Assembly: GCA_025965815.1 (NCBI GenBank)
Contig: JAOPWF010000495.1
Coordinates: 1-13,592 of the forward strand
Direction: 5' to 3'
Source of the DNA: Mycobacterium sp.
Lineage (GTDB): Bacteria; Actinomycetota; Actinomycetes; Mycobacteriales; Mycobacteriaceae
Length of the DNA: 13,592 nucleotides
Positions 1 through 8,033 of this stretch are shown in pieces. The notes beneath the pieces are model-generated. The model ran no database searches. It was not told the DNA's origin and worked only from the letters and a program-made list of their open reading frames with translations. A program made the translations under genes and the position numbers. Positions within the stretch are counted from its first letter, which is position 1. Each line of letters starts with the position of its first letter.

Positions 1-374
1 TCGTCGAGATCGGTGTCCAGGTCCAGCGAGTCCAGCTCGCCGAGCAGGTCGGCGCCGGAGTGGTCGAGCAACCGGTACACGTCGACGTGCACCATCGCCG
101 GAGCGCCGGGCCTGCGCGCCGGGTGCACTCGGGCCAGCACGAACGTCGGCGACGTCACCGGCCCGTCGACATCCATACCCTCGGCGATCCCCTTGGCCAA
201 CACCGTCTTTCCGGCTCCCAGCGGCCCCGACAGCACGACGACGTCGCCGGCACGGAGCTCGCCGCCGAACCGGGCGCCGAGCGCCAGGGTGTCCTGCGCG
301 GTCGGCAACGTCGCGGTACCGGGCCGGTGTTCTTGCGAGCGTTCGGTGAGCGAACTCTGATCGGAGTCAGCCAC
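1..374 (-). CDS. tsaE: TsaE, tRNA t6A biosynthesis ATPase (3' end cut by window)
   Basis: TsaE is the P-loop ATPase that works with TsaB and TsaD to make N6-threonylcarbamoyladenosine at position 37 of ANN-decoding tRNAs in the cytoplasm. The 124 visible residues contain a Walker A motif GPLGAGKT (residues 50-57), the SPTF switch-like motif (75-78) and HVDVYR (96-101), the conserved D-x-Y-R signature of the family. TsaE proteins are usually about 150-170 residues, so roughly 30-40 C-terminal residues lie beyond base 1. The start is GTG at 374; it overlaps the stop of the upstream hydrolase by 8 nt, which suggests translational coupling. In mycobacteria tsaE is normally followed by tsaB, rimI and tsaD, which would lie outside the window. 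The identification is firm. The GTG start is the first reasonable one, and the first 25 or so residues are a low-complexity lead-in before the fold. Confidence 0.93.
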   Translation of the reverse strand, partial: MADSDQSSLTERSQEHRPGTATLPTAQDTLALGARFGGELRAGDVVVLSGPLGAGKTVLAKGIAEGMDVDGPVTSPTFVLARVHPARRPGAPAMVHVDVYRLLDHSGADLLGELDSLDLDTDLD

Positions 375-1509
375 CGGGCCGGGCCCGTTCGCGCAGCCGT
401 CGCGTCATGGCGACGAGCTTGGACGGGGTGGCCCGCTCGACGAGGCGGACCAGCGCGTCGTCGATGGCGTCGGGCTGCTCGAGCTGCACCAGGTGCCCCG
501 CGCCGGGGACGACGATGAGCTCCGACTTCGGCAGCGCGGCCGCCATCTCCTCGGAGTTCTCCTTCGGCGTGAGCAGGTCGTGATCCCCGCACGCGATCAA
601 GGTGGGCACCTTGGCCAGGATCGGCAGGGCCTCAGACTCGTCGTGCACTTCCAGCGCGTGCAGAAACTCCACCAGGGTGGCCACCGGGGTGTCGTGCATC
701 ATCTTCTCGGAGAACGCCACCACGGTCGGGCTGATCTTCTCGTCGCCGTAGGAGGCGGCCCGCAGAATCGGGCTCAGCACCGAACGCGCTGCGCCCCGGC
801 CGCGGTGCACGGTCTTCGGTGCATGCCGGACGACGAACCGGGCCGCCTCCAGCGCCGGGTTCTGCAGAACCTCCCCCAGCGGCGACCGCGACACCCCTTC
901 GGCGGCAGACGCGATCAGTGCCGCCCCGACGATGCGCGTCGGATATCGCTGCGGGAACTGCCCGGCGTGCGACAGCACGGTCATGCCACCCATCGAGTGC
1001 CCGACCAGCACCACCGGGCCGCGCGGCGCCATCACCGCCAGCACCGTTTCCAGATCCTTGCCGAGCTGGGAGACCGTGTACGACTCGGGCGGCGCCTCAC
1101 CGGACTGGCCGTGCCCGCGCAGGTCGTAGAACACCATCCGGACCTGCGGGCCCCACTGCTCGGCCAGCCGCGCCCGCTGGAAGTAGAACGCACCCATCCG
1201 CAGGCAGAAACCGTGCGAGAATACCACCGTCAGCGGCGCGTTCGCCGGCCCGACCTCGCGCACCGCCAGGTCCACCCCGTCGGGGGTGGTCACCACGCAG
1301 CCGCGGTCGAAGTCGAGCAGCTCGAAATCCTCACCGTCATAGGGGTCTTCGGTGCTCTTGCGCTGGCCGATCGATCGGGCGGCGGAGACACCCGCGACCG
1401 TGCCCACCGCGGCCAGGCCGGCCGCTCCCGCCAGCCAGCCGGCATTGGCCTTCGCCTTGCGGACCAGCGGCTCGTCGGCGTTGTTACTGCTCAACCCGGC
1501 CGGCCTCAC
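367..1509 (-). CDS. Membrane-anchored alpha/beta-fold hydrolase between alr and tsaE
   Basis: This is an intact alpha/beta hydrolase of about 380 residues; its substrate is unknown. A hydrophobic segment at about residues 23-44 (Gly/Ala/Val-rich, after Lys-Ala-Lys) looks like an N-terminal membrane anchor. The catalytic fold follows from about residue 72. It shows the oxyanion SHG (98-100), the nucleophile elbow GHSMGG with Ser172, the acid in GDHDLLTP (Asp311, or Asp309) and the His in GAGH (His339). The start is uncertain: GTG at 1509 overlaps the alr stop by 26 nt and has no clear Shine-Dalgarno, whereas TTG at 1494 has a GAGG about 9 nt upstream. The gene overlaps tsaE by 8 nt. The position between alr and tsaE is conserved in mycobacteria as I recall, which suggests co-transcription rather than a shared pathway. 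An esterase, lipase or epoxide-hydrolase-like activity cannot be told apart from sequence alone. Confidence 0.88.
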   Translation of the reverse strand: MRPAGLSSNNADEPLVRKAKANAGWLAGAAGLAAVGTVAGVSAARSIGQRKSTEDPYDGEDFELLDFDRGCVVTTPDGVDLAVREVGPANAPLTVVFSHGFCLRMGAFYFQRARLAEQWGPQVRMVFYDLRGHGQSGEAPPESYTVSQLGKDLETVLAVMAPRGPVVLVGHSMGGMTVLSHAGQFPQRYPTRIVGAALIASAAEGVSRSPLGEVLQNPALEAARFVVRHAPKTVHRGRGAARSVLSPILRAASYGDEKISPTVVAFSEKMMHDTPVATLVEFLHALEVHDESEALPILAKVPTLIACGDHDLLTPKENSEEMAAALPKSELIVVPGAGHLVQLEQPDAIDDALVRLVERATPSKLVAMTRRLRERARPGG

Positions 1510-2650
1510 GGTAGGTGCGGGTGACCCGTCCACGCGGGCTGGTGACCACCTCATAGTGGATGGTGCCCAGCAGGTCCGCCCAGTCCTGCGCGGTGGGTTC
1601 GCCGGATGTGCCGGGCCCGAACAGGATCGCCTCGTCACCGTCGGCGACATCGACCTCGCCCGGCCCGAGATCCACGACGAACTGATCCATGCAGATGCGG
1701 CCGACGCTGCGCCGCCGCCTGCCGTTGATCAGCACGTCGATCCGTCCGCTCAGGCCGCGGAACACGCCGTCCGCGTAGCCGATCGGCATCAGCGCCACAG
1801 TGGTGTCCCGGTCGGCCACCCAGGTGTGTCCGTAGGACACCCCTTCCCCTGCGCTCACCGACTTCACCATTGCCACAGCGCATCTCAGTGTCATCGCCGG
1901 AATCAGACCCATGTCACCCCGCTCCGGGATGGGGCTGAGCCCGTAGACGGCGATGCCGGGCCGGACCATGTCGTAGGTCAGATCGGGGCGGGTCATCGCC
2001 GCCGGCGAGTTGCACAGGTGCGCCATCTCGAAGCGCACACCCTGACCTCGTGCCTGCGACAGCATGTCGGTAAAGCGTTGCGCCTGAAGGTCGTTGGTGG
2101 GATTGGCGGGATCGTCGCCGAAGGCGAGGTGCGACATCAAGCCGCGCAGCCGGATCGCGTCGTCGGCCTGCGCGCGGCGCAATGCGGTGAGCATGGCCGG
2201 GTATTCCGCCGCGCTCACGCCGTTGCGGTTCAACCCGGTGTCCACCTTGACGGTGACGTTCCCGGTCACCCCGGTGCGCTCGACCGCGTCGAGCAGTTCG
2301 TGAAGCTGGCGGACCGAGGACAGCGCGACCTGGACATCGGCCCGCAGTGCGGGCGCGAAATCGGTGCCGGGCCGGTGCAGCCAGGCCAGCACCGGCGCGG
2401 TGATGCCGTCGCGTCGCACCGCCAGCGCCTCGTCGATGGTCGCCACACCGAGCTGTGCGGCGCCGGCTTCCAGGGCGGCCCGACCCACCGCAGTGGCGCC
2501 GTGCCCGTAGCCGTCGGCCTTGACGACGGCCATCACCTGGGCCGAACCCGCGTGTTCGCGCAGGACGCCGATGTTGTGCGCGATAGCGCCGAGGTCCACC
2601 ACCGCCTCAGCGGTGGCGTTCGACGTTGATGTAAACGGAGTTGTCTGCAT
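1484..2650 (-). CDS. alr: Alanine racemase (PLP-dependent)
   Basis: Alr interconverts L- and D-alanine and supplies D-Ala for peptidoglycan; it is the target of D-cycloserine. The 388-residue product has the expected family length. It carries the PLP lysine in KADGYGHG (Lys44), the carbamylated-lysine motif KVDTGLNR (Lys135, with PLP-contacting Arg142 seven residues on), and the second catalytic base in VSYGHTW (Tyr273). MPIGYADG (about 288-295) and CMDQF (about 320-324) mark the C-terminal beta-domain and dimer active site. All key residues are present, so the enzyme should be active. I chose ATG at 2650 because a GGTG lies 8 nt upstream and because the M. smegmatis enzyme, from memory, begins with Met-Gln-Thr-Thr. 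An ATG two codons upstream (2656) is the alternative. The gene lies about 60 nt downstream of gadB and overlaps the following hydrolase, so it probably belongs to the same transcript. Confidence 0.97.
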   Translation of the reverse strand: MQTTPFTSTSNATAEAVVDLGAIAHNIGVLREHAGSAQVMAVVKADGYGHGATAVGRAALEAGAAQLGVATIDEALAVRRDGITAPVLAWLHRPGTDFAPALRADVQVALSSVRQLHELLDAVERTGVTGNVTVKVDTGLNRNGVSAAEYPAMLTALRRAQADDAIRLRGLMSHLAFGDDPANPTNDLQAQRFTDMLSQARGQGVRFEMAHLCNSPAAMTRPDLTYDMVRPGIAVYGLSPIPERGDMGLIPAMTLRCAVAMVKSVSAGEGVSYGHTWVADRDTTVALMPIGYADGVFRGLSGRIDVLINGRRRRSVGRICMDQFVVDLGPGEVDVADGDEAILFGPGTSGEPTAQDWADLLGTIHYEVVTSPRGRVTRTYREAGRVEQ

Positions 2651-2709
2651 AGTCATGTCACCGCCCCCGATTGTCCCAGAACGGGCGTTCGGCGCTCCGC
2701 CGAGGCGCA

Positions 2710-4089
2710 CTAGTGGCTGAACGGCTTCACAGGGTTGAAGTGGCCGCCAGGCTTGAGTTGGTCGAGGGTGGCCAGTGCCGACCTCGTGTCGTCGCGCACC
2801 GACCGGGCCATATCGGCCGACAATCCTTCCCTGACCACGACCCGCAGTACGGACACGTGTTCGGCGTCGGCCGGCATCGTATAGGCGGGCACCTGCCAAC
2901 CGTAGGCCCGCAGCGCGTGGGACAGGTCGAACTCGGTGAACCCAGGGTCACCGGCAAGCTTGAACGTGACCACCGGAATCGTCGAACCGTCGGAAATCAG
3001 CTCGAAACGCTTGCTGGCGGCCAACTGGTCGCCGAGCCAGCGGGCCGTCGATCGCAGGCTGTGCATCACTTGGGTGTATCCGGCCCGGCCCAGCCGCAGG
3101 AAGTTGTAGTACTGGCCGACGACCTGGCTGCCCGGCCGGGAGAAGTTCAGCGTGAACGTCGGCATGTCCCCGCCGAGGTAATTCACCCGGAAGACCAGCT
3201 CTTCGGGCAGGCCTTCCTTGTTGCGCCATACCACGAACCCGATGCCGGGATACACCAGCCCGTACTTGTGACCGCTGACATTGATCGAGGCCACCCGGGG
3301 CAGCCGGAAGTCCCACTTCAGATCGGGGTCGAGAAACGGCGCCACGAAGCCGCCGCTGGCCGCATCGACGTGCACCGGGACATCGACGCCGCCGTCGGCG
3401 GCCAACTTGTCCAGCGCGGCGCAGATCTCCGCAATGGGTTCGTATTCACCGGTGTACGTAGTGCCCAGGATCGCAACCACGCCGATGGTGTCTTCGTCCA
3501 CGGCAGCCACCACCTGCTCAGGTGTGATCACGTAGCGGCCCTCGGCCATCGGCAGGTAGCGCGGCTCAACCTCGAAGTACCGGCAGAACTTCTCCCAGAC
3601 CACTTGCACGTTCGACCCCAGCACGAGGTTGGGCGTGCGGCCCTTCCAGCCATCGCCCACCCGTTGTTTCCACCGCCATTTCAGCGCCAGGCCGCCGAGC
3701 ATCACCGCCTCGCTGGATCCGATGGTGGACACGCCGGTCGCGCTGGCGGGGTCGTCGTCGCGGAGCCCCTCGGCGTGGAACAGGTCGGCGACGATCGAGA
3801 CGCACCGCGACTCGATCGCGGCGGTGGCCGGGTACTCGTCCTTGTCGATCATGTTCTTGTCGAAGGTCTGAGCCATGAGCTTCTCGGCCTGGGGATCCAT
3901 CCAGGTGGTGACGAACGTTGCCAGGTTCAGCCGTGCGTTACCGTCGAGCATCAACTCGTCGCTGACGAATTGATAGGCGGCCTGCGGATCCAAACATTCG
4001 TCCGGCAACCTCAGCGAGGGGACCGGTTTGGTGAACAGCCTGCCGGTGTAGGCCGGCTGGATCAGTGGTGCGTGGGATATGCGGTGCAT
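2710..4089 (-). CDS. gadB: Glutamate decarboxylase (group II PLP decarboxylase)
   Basis: GadB converts L-glutamate to GABA and CO2 and consumes a proton, so it is a classic cytoplasmic acid-resistance enzyme. The 459-residue length matches the family (about 460-470). It has the PLP-binding Asp in HVDAASGGF (Asp242) and the Schiff-base lysine in SGHKYG (Lys275). Family blocks are clear along the length: TIGSSEA (122-128), RVNYLGG (301-307) and FSRPGSQ (316-322). The protein ends in ...PFSH, so its last residue is His459; E. coli GadB also has a near-terminal His (His465) that caps the active site at neutral pH. The start is ATG at 4089 with a good Shine-Dalgarno AAAGGA six nt upstream. The start lies inside the end of nnr (28-nt overlap). 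No glutamate/GABA antiporter (gadC) gene is in the window, so the role may be glutamate/GABA metabolism rather than an antiporter-based acid system. Confidence 0.96.
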   Translation of the reverse strand: MHRISHAPLIQPAYTGRLFTKPVPSLRLPDECLDPQAAYQFVSDELMLDGNARLNLATFVTTWMDPQAEKLMAQTFDKNMIDKDEYPATAAIESRCVSIVADLFHAEGLRDDDPASATGVSTIGSSEAVMLGGLALKWRWKQRVGDGWKGRTPNLVLGSNVQVVWEKFCRYFEVEPRYLPMAEGRYVITPEQVVAAVDEDTIGVVAILGTTYTGEYEPIAEICAALDKLAADGGVDVPVHVDAASGGFVAPFLDPDLKWDFRLPRVASINVSGHKYGLVYPGIGFVVWRNKEGLPEELVFRVNYLGGDMPTFTLNFSRPGSQVVGQYYNFLRLGRAGYTQVMHSLRSTARWLGDQLAASKRFELISDGSTIPVVTFKLAGDPGFTEFDLSHALRAYGWQVPAYTMPADAEHVSVLRVVVREGLSADMARSVRDDTRSALATLDQLKPGGHFNPVKPFSH

Positions 4090-5525
4090 GACGAGTCCTT
4101 TCGTGACAGGGCGGCGATGGCGGTCCGGACGTGGGCGAGGATGCGCGATGCCGACGTCGGGGCCGGACTCGGTCCTGGGTCGGCGGCGGACAGGTTCGCG
4201 GCGCGGGCGTGGACGAACGCCGCCGCGGCGGCGGCTTCACCGGCGGGCAGTCCGGCGGCGAGCAGCGCCCCGATCATCCCGGACAGGACGTCGCCCGATC
4301 CGGCGGTGGCGGCCCATGATTGCCCGGCCGGGTTCAGGTAGATGCGTCCGCCCGGGTCGGCGATGACGCTGACATTGCCTTTGAGCAGCACGGTGGTGCC
4401 GAACTGGTCAGCCAGGCGGCGGGCGGCCCGGATGCGGTCGTCACCCGGCGGCGACCCGGCCAGCCGGGCGAATTCTCCGGCGTGCGGGGTGAGGACCGTC
4501 GGTGCCGACCGGGACGCGACGAGATCGGGTTGCGCCGCCAGGATGGTCAGCCCGTCAGCGTCGACGATGACGGGCAGATCGGTCCCGAGCGCGAACCACA
4601 ACGCTGCGGCGCCGGTGTCGTCGGTGCCCAGACCCGGACCGACAGCCCACGCCTGCACCCGTCCGGCAGCTCCGGCGGTGGGCGCGGCAACCACTTCCGG
4701 CCAGTGCGACACAACCTCGTTGGCGGCGCTGCCGGCGTAGCGGACCATGCCGGATGTCGCGGCGACCGCGGCGCCCGTACACAGAATCGCGGCACCGGGG
4801 TAGGTCGACGAACCCGCCAGCACGCCGGTGACCCCTTGCGTGTACTTGTCGTCCTTCGGCCCCGGCGTCGGCCAGCGCGCCGCGACATCGTCGGCGTCGA
4901 AACCGCGGATGTCGCTTGGCGGCAGATCGAGTCCGATGTCGACGAGTTCGACGCGGCCGCAGTCGCCCAACGCGTGCACGGGTTTCAGGCCGCCGAACGT
5001 CACGGTGAGCTGGGGATGCACCGCGGGTCCGCTCGCCGCGCCGGTCATCACATCGACACCGCTGGGGATGTCCACGGCCACCACCGGGATGTTGGCGGCC
5101 TCGACGGCGGCGAACACGTCGGCCGCGGCCGGCCGAAGCGGCCCGGAGCCGGAGATGCCGACGACACCGTCGATCACCAGATCCGTTGCCGCCGGAACGC
5201 TTTCCACCACCCGGCCGCCGGCGCGGGTGAACGCCGCGAGCGCCTTGGCGTGGGTGCGTTCCGGGTTCAGCAGTATCGCGGCGGCCGCCACCCCGCGGCG
5301 GCGCAGGAAGGTCGACGCCCACAACGCGTCGCCGCCGTTGTCCCCGGAACCGATGACGGCGCAGACCCGCCGACCGGCCAGGCCGCCGGTGCGCGCGCGC
5401 AGTTCTCGGGCGATAGCCGTGGCGAGTCCGTACGCCGCGCGCTTCATCAGAACTCCGTCGGGCAGGCTGGCCAGCAACGGTGCCTCGGCCTCACGTATCG
5501 CGTCCGCGGTGTAGTAGTGCCGCAT
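4062..5525 (-). CDS. nnr: Bifunctional NAD(P)H-hydrate epimerase / ADP-dependent NAD(P)H-hydrate dehydratase
   Basis: Nnr repairs hydrated, damaged NADH and NADPH. The N-terminal NnrE (YjeF_N) half epimerises R- and S-NAD(P)HX, and the C-terminal NnrD (carbohydrate-kinase-like) half dehydrates S-NAD(P)HX using ADP. The 487-residue product is the usual length for the bacterial fusion. NnrE motifs are GSGDNGGDAL (59-68), DIPSGVD (152-158) and TFGGLKP (176-182). NnrD motifs are KYTQG (227-231), LTPHAGEFARL (345-355), VLLKGN (379-384) and the nucleotide-binding AGSGDVLSG (408-416). Both halves look intact. The ATG at 5525 shares its A with the stop of the upstream pseudogene (TGATG), so translation was probably coupled to it. 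The last 9-10 codons overlap gadB. The Ala-rich stretch near 430-446 is part of the normal C-terminal helix. Confidence 0.96.
   Translation of the reverse strand: MRHYYTADAIREAEAPLLASLPDGVLMKRAAYGLATAIARELRARTGGLAGRRVCAVIGSGDNGGDALWASTFLRRRGVAAAAILLNPERTHAKALAAFTRAGGRVVESVPAATDLVIDGVVGISGSGPLRPAAADVFAAVEAANIPVVAVDIPSGVDVMTGAASGPAVHPQLTVTFGGLKPVHALGDCGRVELVDIGLDLPPSDIRGFDADDVAARWPTPGPKDDKYTQGVTGVLAGSSTYPGAAILCTGAAVAATSGMVRYAGSAANEVVSHWPEVVAAPTAGAAGRVQAWAVGPGLGTDDTGAAALWFALGTDLPVIVDADGLTILAAQPDLVASRSAPTVLTPHAGEFARLAGSPPGDDRIRAARRLADQFGTTVLLKGNVSVIADPGGRIYLNPAGQSWAATAGSGDVLSGMIGALLAAGLPAGEAAAAAAFVHARAANLSAADPGPSPAPTSASRILAHVRTAIAALSRKDSSCTAYPTHH
4096..4101 (-). promoter_or_regulatory. Ribosome binding site of gadB
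   Basis: AAAGGA on the minus strand lies six nt before the ATG at 4089, inside the last codons of nnr. It fixes the gadB start and shows that gadB is initiated independently although the two genes overlap. Confidence 0.7.
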
Positions 5526-6094
5526 CAGCTGTCGTCTACCTCATCCCAGAATCGGTGCGCGCGCTCGGCCATTTCGGTCGGGTATTCGCCGTTGATCGAG
5601 TGCGAGGCCTGTCGCCACAGCTCGACTTGCCCGCGCGGCAATAGGTTACGTGCCCGCGCCGCCGCGCGGGTGGAGTCCAGCATGACGCTGGGCCCGGCGA
5701 TGACGGCCAGCACCGGGATGTCGAGTGAACGCAGCTGGTCGTCGGTGACCGGCTTCGGCGCCGGCGACCGGAGGACGAAGTCGTTGGCTCCGCGGATATC
5801 AGCGCGGCCTCGGGCTGCGAGTCGTCGACGGGAGCACCGCCGGCGATCCAGCTCAGCACCCGGCGCCGCAGTGTTGACGGCACTCCCGGCAACACCAGGC
5901 CCAGTGCAACGGCGACGATCGTCCTAGCGGGAAGCCGCGCGAAGGTCAGGACGGGATCCAGCACCGTGAGTTACGCGGCCCGACCGGTAGGCGGCGAGGA
6001 AGTGCGCGAACGCGTCCGTGCTGACGTAGTGACCGATCTTCGCGCGGCTGAACCGGGGAGCGATTCGGGTTTGCGGTACCGCGAGATCGTCCAA
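5525..6094 (-). pseudogene. Decayed alpha/beta hydrolase with internal deletion and frameshift
   Basis: Three pieces read as one broken alpha/beta hydrolase. The N-terminal piece (TTG 6094 to stop 5924) contains RFSRAKIGHYVSTDAF and FLAAYRSG, typical of the start of an actinobacterial hydrolase family. In another frame, from about 5985, LTVLDPVLTFARLP continues to WIAGGAPVDD and ALISA. Near 5790 the reading must shift by one missing base (probably one G of a GCGGG run) to GANDFVLRSPAPK, then DIPVLAVIAG, a candidate acid Asp and the SHSI His, ending at 5525. The expected central 130-150 residues with the oxyanion loop and G-x-S-x-G elbow are absent, so no catalytic nucleophile remains. The remnant starts 15 nt after the glmS stop and ends TGATG with nnr. 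No single frame spans it, and an active product is not expected. Family assignment is from recalled sequence patterns. Confidence 0.75.
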
Positions 6095-6109
6095 GGTCGC
6101 GACCCGCGG

Positions 6110-7978
6110 CTACTCGACGGTGACGGACTTGGCCAGGTTGCGCGGCTTGTCGACGTCGTAGCCGCGGGCCTGCGCCACTCCTGCGGCGAACACCTGCAAC
6201 GGAATGGTCGACAGCAACGGCTGGTAAAGCGTTGACACCACGGGGATTTCGATCAGGTGGTCGGCGTAGGGCCGCACGGTGTCGTCCCCTTCCTCGGCGA
6301 TGACAATGGTGAGCGCGCCGCGGGCCTGGATCTCGCGGATGTTGGACAGCATCTTGGAGTGCAGCATCGCCGCGCCTTTGGGCGAGGGCATCACGATGAT
6401 GACCGGAAGGTCGTCGTCGATCAGGGCGATCGGGCCGTGCTTGAGCTCGCCGGCAGCGAACCCTTCGGCGTGCATGTAGGCCAGTTCCTTGAGCTTGAGC
6501 GCACCCTCAAGTGCCACCGGGTAGCCGACGTGGCGGCCGAGGAACAGCACGGTCGAGGATTTCGCGAACTTCCGGGCCAGCTCGGTGACGGGTTCCATGC
6601 ACGTCAGCACCCGGGCGACCAGATCCGGCATGGCCTCCAGCTCGTTGTACTCGCGTTCGACTTCGTCGGGGTACTTGGTGCCGCGGGCCTGTGCGAGCGC
6701 CAGGCCGACCAGGTAGTTCGCGGCGATCTGGGCCAGGAACGTCTTGGTGGACGCTACTCCGATCTCCGGGCCGGCACGGGTGTAGAGCACCGCGTCGCAC
6801 TCGCGCGGGATCTGGGAGCCGTTGGTGTTGCAGATCGCCAGCACCTTGGCCTTCTGCTCCTTGGCGTGGCGCACCGCTTCGAGGGTGTCGGCGGTCTCGC
6901 CGGACTGGGAAATCGCGACGACGAGTGTGCTGCGGTCCAGAACGGGGTCCCGGTACCGAAATTCACTCGCGAGCTCCACTTCCACAGGCAGCCGGGTCCA
7001 GTGCTCGATGGCGTACTTGGCGAGCAGGCCGGAGTGGTAGGCCGTGCCACAGGCCACCACGAAGACCTTGTCGATCTCGCGCAGCTCCTGGTCACTCAGC
7101 CGCTGCTCGTCGAGGACGATGCGGCCGTCGACGAAGTGCCCGAGCAGGGTGTCGGCGACGGCGGCGGGCTGCTCGGCGATCTCCTTGAGCATGAAGTACT
7201 CGTAGCCGCCCTTTTCCGCGGCGGACAGGTCCCAGTCGATATGAAAACGCCGGGCACTCGCGTCATCCGGGTTGCCGTGGAAGTCGAAGATCTTGTACGC
7301 GTCGGCGGTGATTACCACTGCCTGGTCTTGGCCGAGTTCCACCGCGTCGCGGGTGTATTCGATGAACGCCGCCACGTCGGATCCGATGAACATCTCGCCG
7401 TCGCCCACCCCGACGACCAGCGGAGTGGACCGGCGCGCCGCGACGATCCTGTCCGGATCGTCGGCATTGGCGAAGACCAGCGTGAAGTGCCCTTCCAGGC
7501 GCGGTAGGACAGCCATCACGGATGCGACGAAGTCGCCCGCGGTGGGACCGTGGTGGTACTGCCAGGCCACCAGATGGACGGCAACCTCGGTGTCGGTGTC
7601 GCTGGAGAACTCCACACCGGTCAGTTCCAGTTCGTGCCGCAGCGCCGCGAAGTTCTCGATGATCCCGTTGTGCACCACCGCGATCTTTCCGGCGGCGTCA
7701 CGATGCGGATGGGCATTGCGGTCGGTCGGCCTGCCGTGGGTGGCCCAGCGGGTGTGGCCCAGTCCGGCGTGGCCGGAAAGAGTGACCGGGTCGGCCTCCT
7801 GCAGGGCGGCCTCGAGGTTGGCCAGCCGGCCGGCGCGCCTGCGTACGGTCAGCCCGCCGTGGCCGTCCAGCAGCGCGACGCCCGAGGAGTCGTAGCCGCG
7901 GTACTCCATCCGGCGCAGTGCGTCGACCACGACATCGCGGGCGTCACGCTGCCCGACGTAGCCGACGATTCCACACAT
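6110..7978 (-). CDS. glmS: Glutamine-fructose-6-phosphate aminotransferase (isomerizing)
   Basis: GlmS makes glucosamine-6-phosphate from fructose-6-phosphate and glutamine, the first committed step to UDP-GlcNAc for peptidoglycan and other cell-wall glycans. The 622-residue protein has the family's two-part layout. The class II amidotransferase domain has the N-terminal nucleophile Cys2 (MCGIVGY), HTRWATHG (75-82), HNGIIEN (103-109) and SSDTDTE (125-131). Two SIS sugar-isomerase domains follow at about 290-440 and 465-605, with SQSGETADT (357-365) and EGALKLKE (491-498). The C-terminal tail ends PRNLAKSVTVE, with Lys617 as the conserved sugar-binding lysine. All key residues are present. The start ATG at 7978 is fixed because Cys must follow Met. 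No Shine-Dalgarno precedes it, and a TATCCT -10-like hexamer ends only 8 nt upstream, so the mRNA may be leaderless or nearly so. Confidence 0.98.
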   Translation of the reverse strand: MCGIVGYVGQRDARDVVVDALRRMEYRGYDSSGVALLDGHGGLTVRRRAGRLANLEAALQEADPVTLSGHAGLGHTRWATHGRPTDRNAHPHRDAAGKIAVVHNGIIENFAALRHELELTGVEFSSDTDTEVAVHLVAWQYHHGPTAGDFVASVMAVLPRLEGHFTLVFANADDPDRIVAARRSTPLVVGVGDGEMFIGSDVAAFIEYTRDAVELGQDQAVVITADAYKIFDFHGNPDDASARRFHIDWDLSAAEKGGYEYFMLKEIAEQPAAVADTLLGHFVDGRIVLDEQRLSDQELREIDKVFVVACGTAYHSGLLAKYAIEHWTRLPVEVELASEFRYRDPVLDRSTLVVAISQSGETADTLEAVRHAKEQKAKVLAICNTNGSQIPRECDAVLYTRAGPEIGVASTKTFLAQIAANYLVGLALAQARGTKYPDEVEREYNELEAMPDLVARVLTCMEPVTELARKFAKSSTVLFLGRHVGYPVALEGALKLKELAYMHAEGFAAGELKHGPIALIDDDLPVIIVMPSPKGAAMLHSKMLSNIREIQARGALTIVIAEEGDDTVRPYADHLIEIPVVSTLYQPLLSTIPLQVFAAGVAQARGYDVDKPRNLAKSVTVE

Positions 7979-7986
7979 AGCGATTC

Positions 7987-7994
7987 AGGATAGT
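7987..7994. promoter_or_regulatory. Overlapping divergent -10-like elements between glmS and the plus-strand hydrolase
   Basis: On the minus strand TATCCT (7992-7987) fits the actinobacterial TANNNT -10 pattern and sits 8 nt from the glmS ATG. On the plus strand GATAGT (7989-7994) matches four of six TATAAT positions, including A2 and T6, and would start a transcript near 8001, ahead of the GTG at 8034. The two hexamers share four bases. No good -35 is visible for either, which is common in mycobacteria. This is prediction only. Confidence 0.4.
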
Positions 7995-8033
7995 GCAGGC
8001 ACCGCACCCGGGCCCGTGAGCTACGGTCGTGTG

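Noticed and set aside
1510..1650. N-terminal extension of the alpha/beta hydrolase to 1650
   Set aside because: The extra 47 residues lie wholly inside alr in another frame, are Arg/Pro-rich and have no family similarity.
2657..2709. A separate alr promoter or terminator in the gadB-alr gap
   Set aside because: Only a weak, bulged GC hairpin and no convincing -10/-35 pair are present, so it was not annotated.
2671..4341. A 556-codon plus-strand ORF opposite gadB
   Set aside because: It is His/Arg/Gly-rich without motifs and antisense to the complete, motif-bearing gadB.
6257..7507. A 416-codon plus-strand ORF opposite glmS
   Set aside because: It is antisense to glmS, whose catalytic residues are all present; no independent evidence supports it.
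7979..8033. A glmS ribozyme/riboswitch upstream of glmS
   Set aside because: The gap to the divergent gene is about 55 bp, too short for the ribozyme, and glmS ribozymes are mainly a Firmicutes feature.
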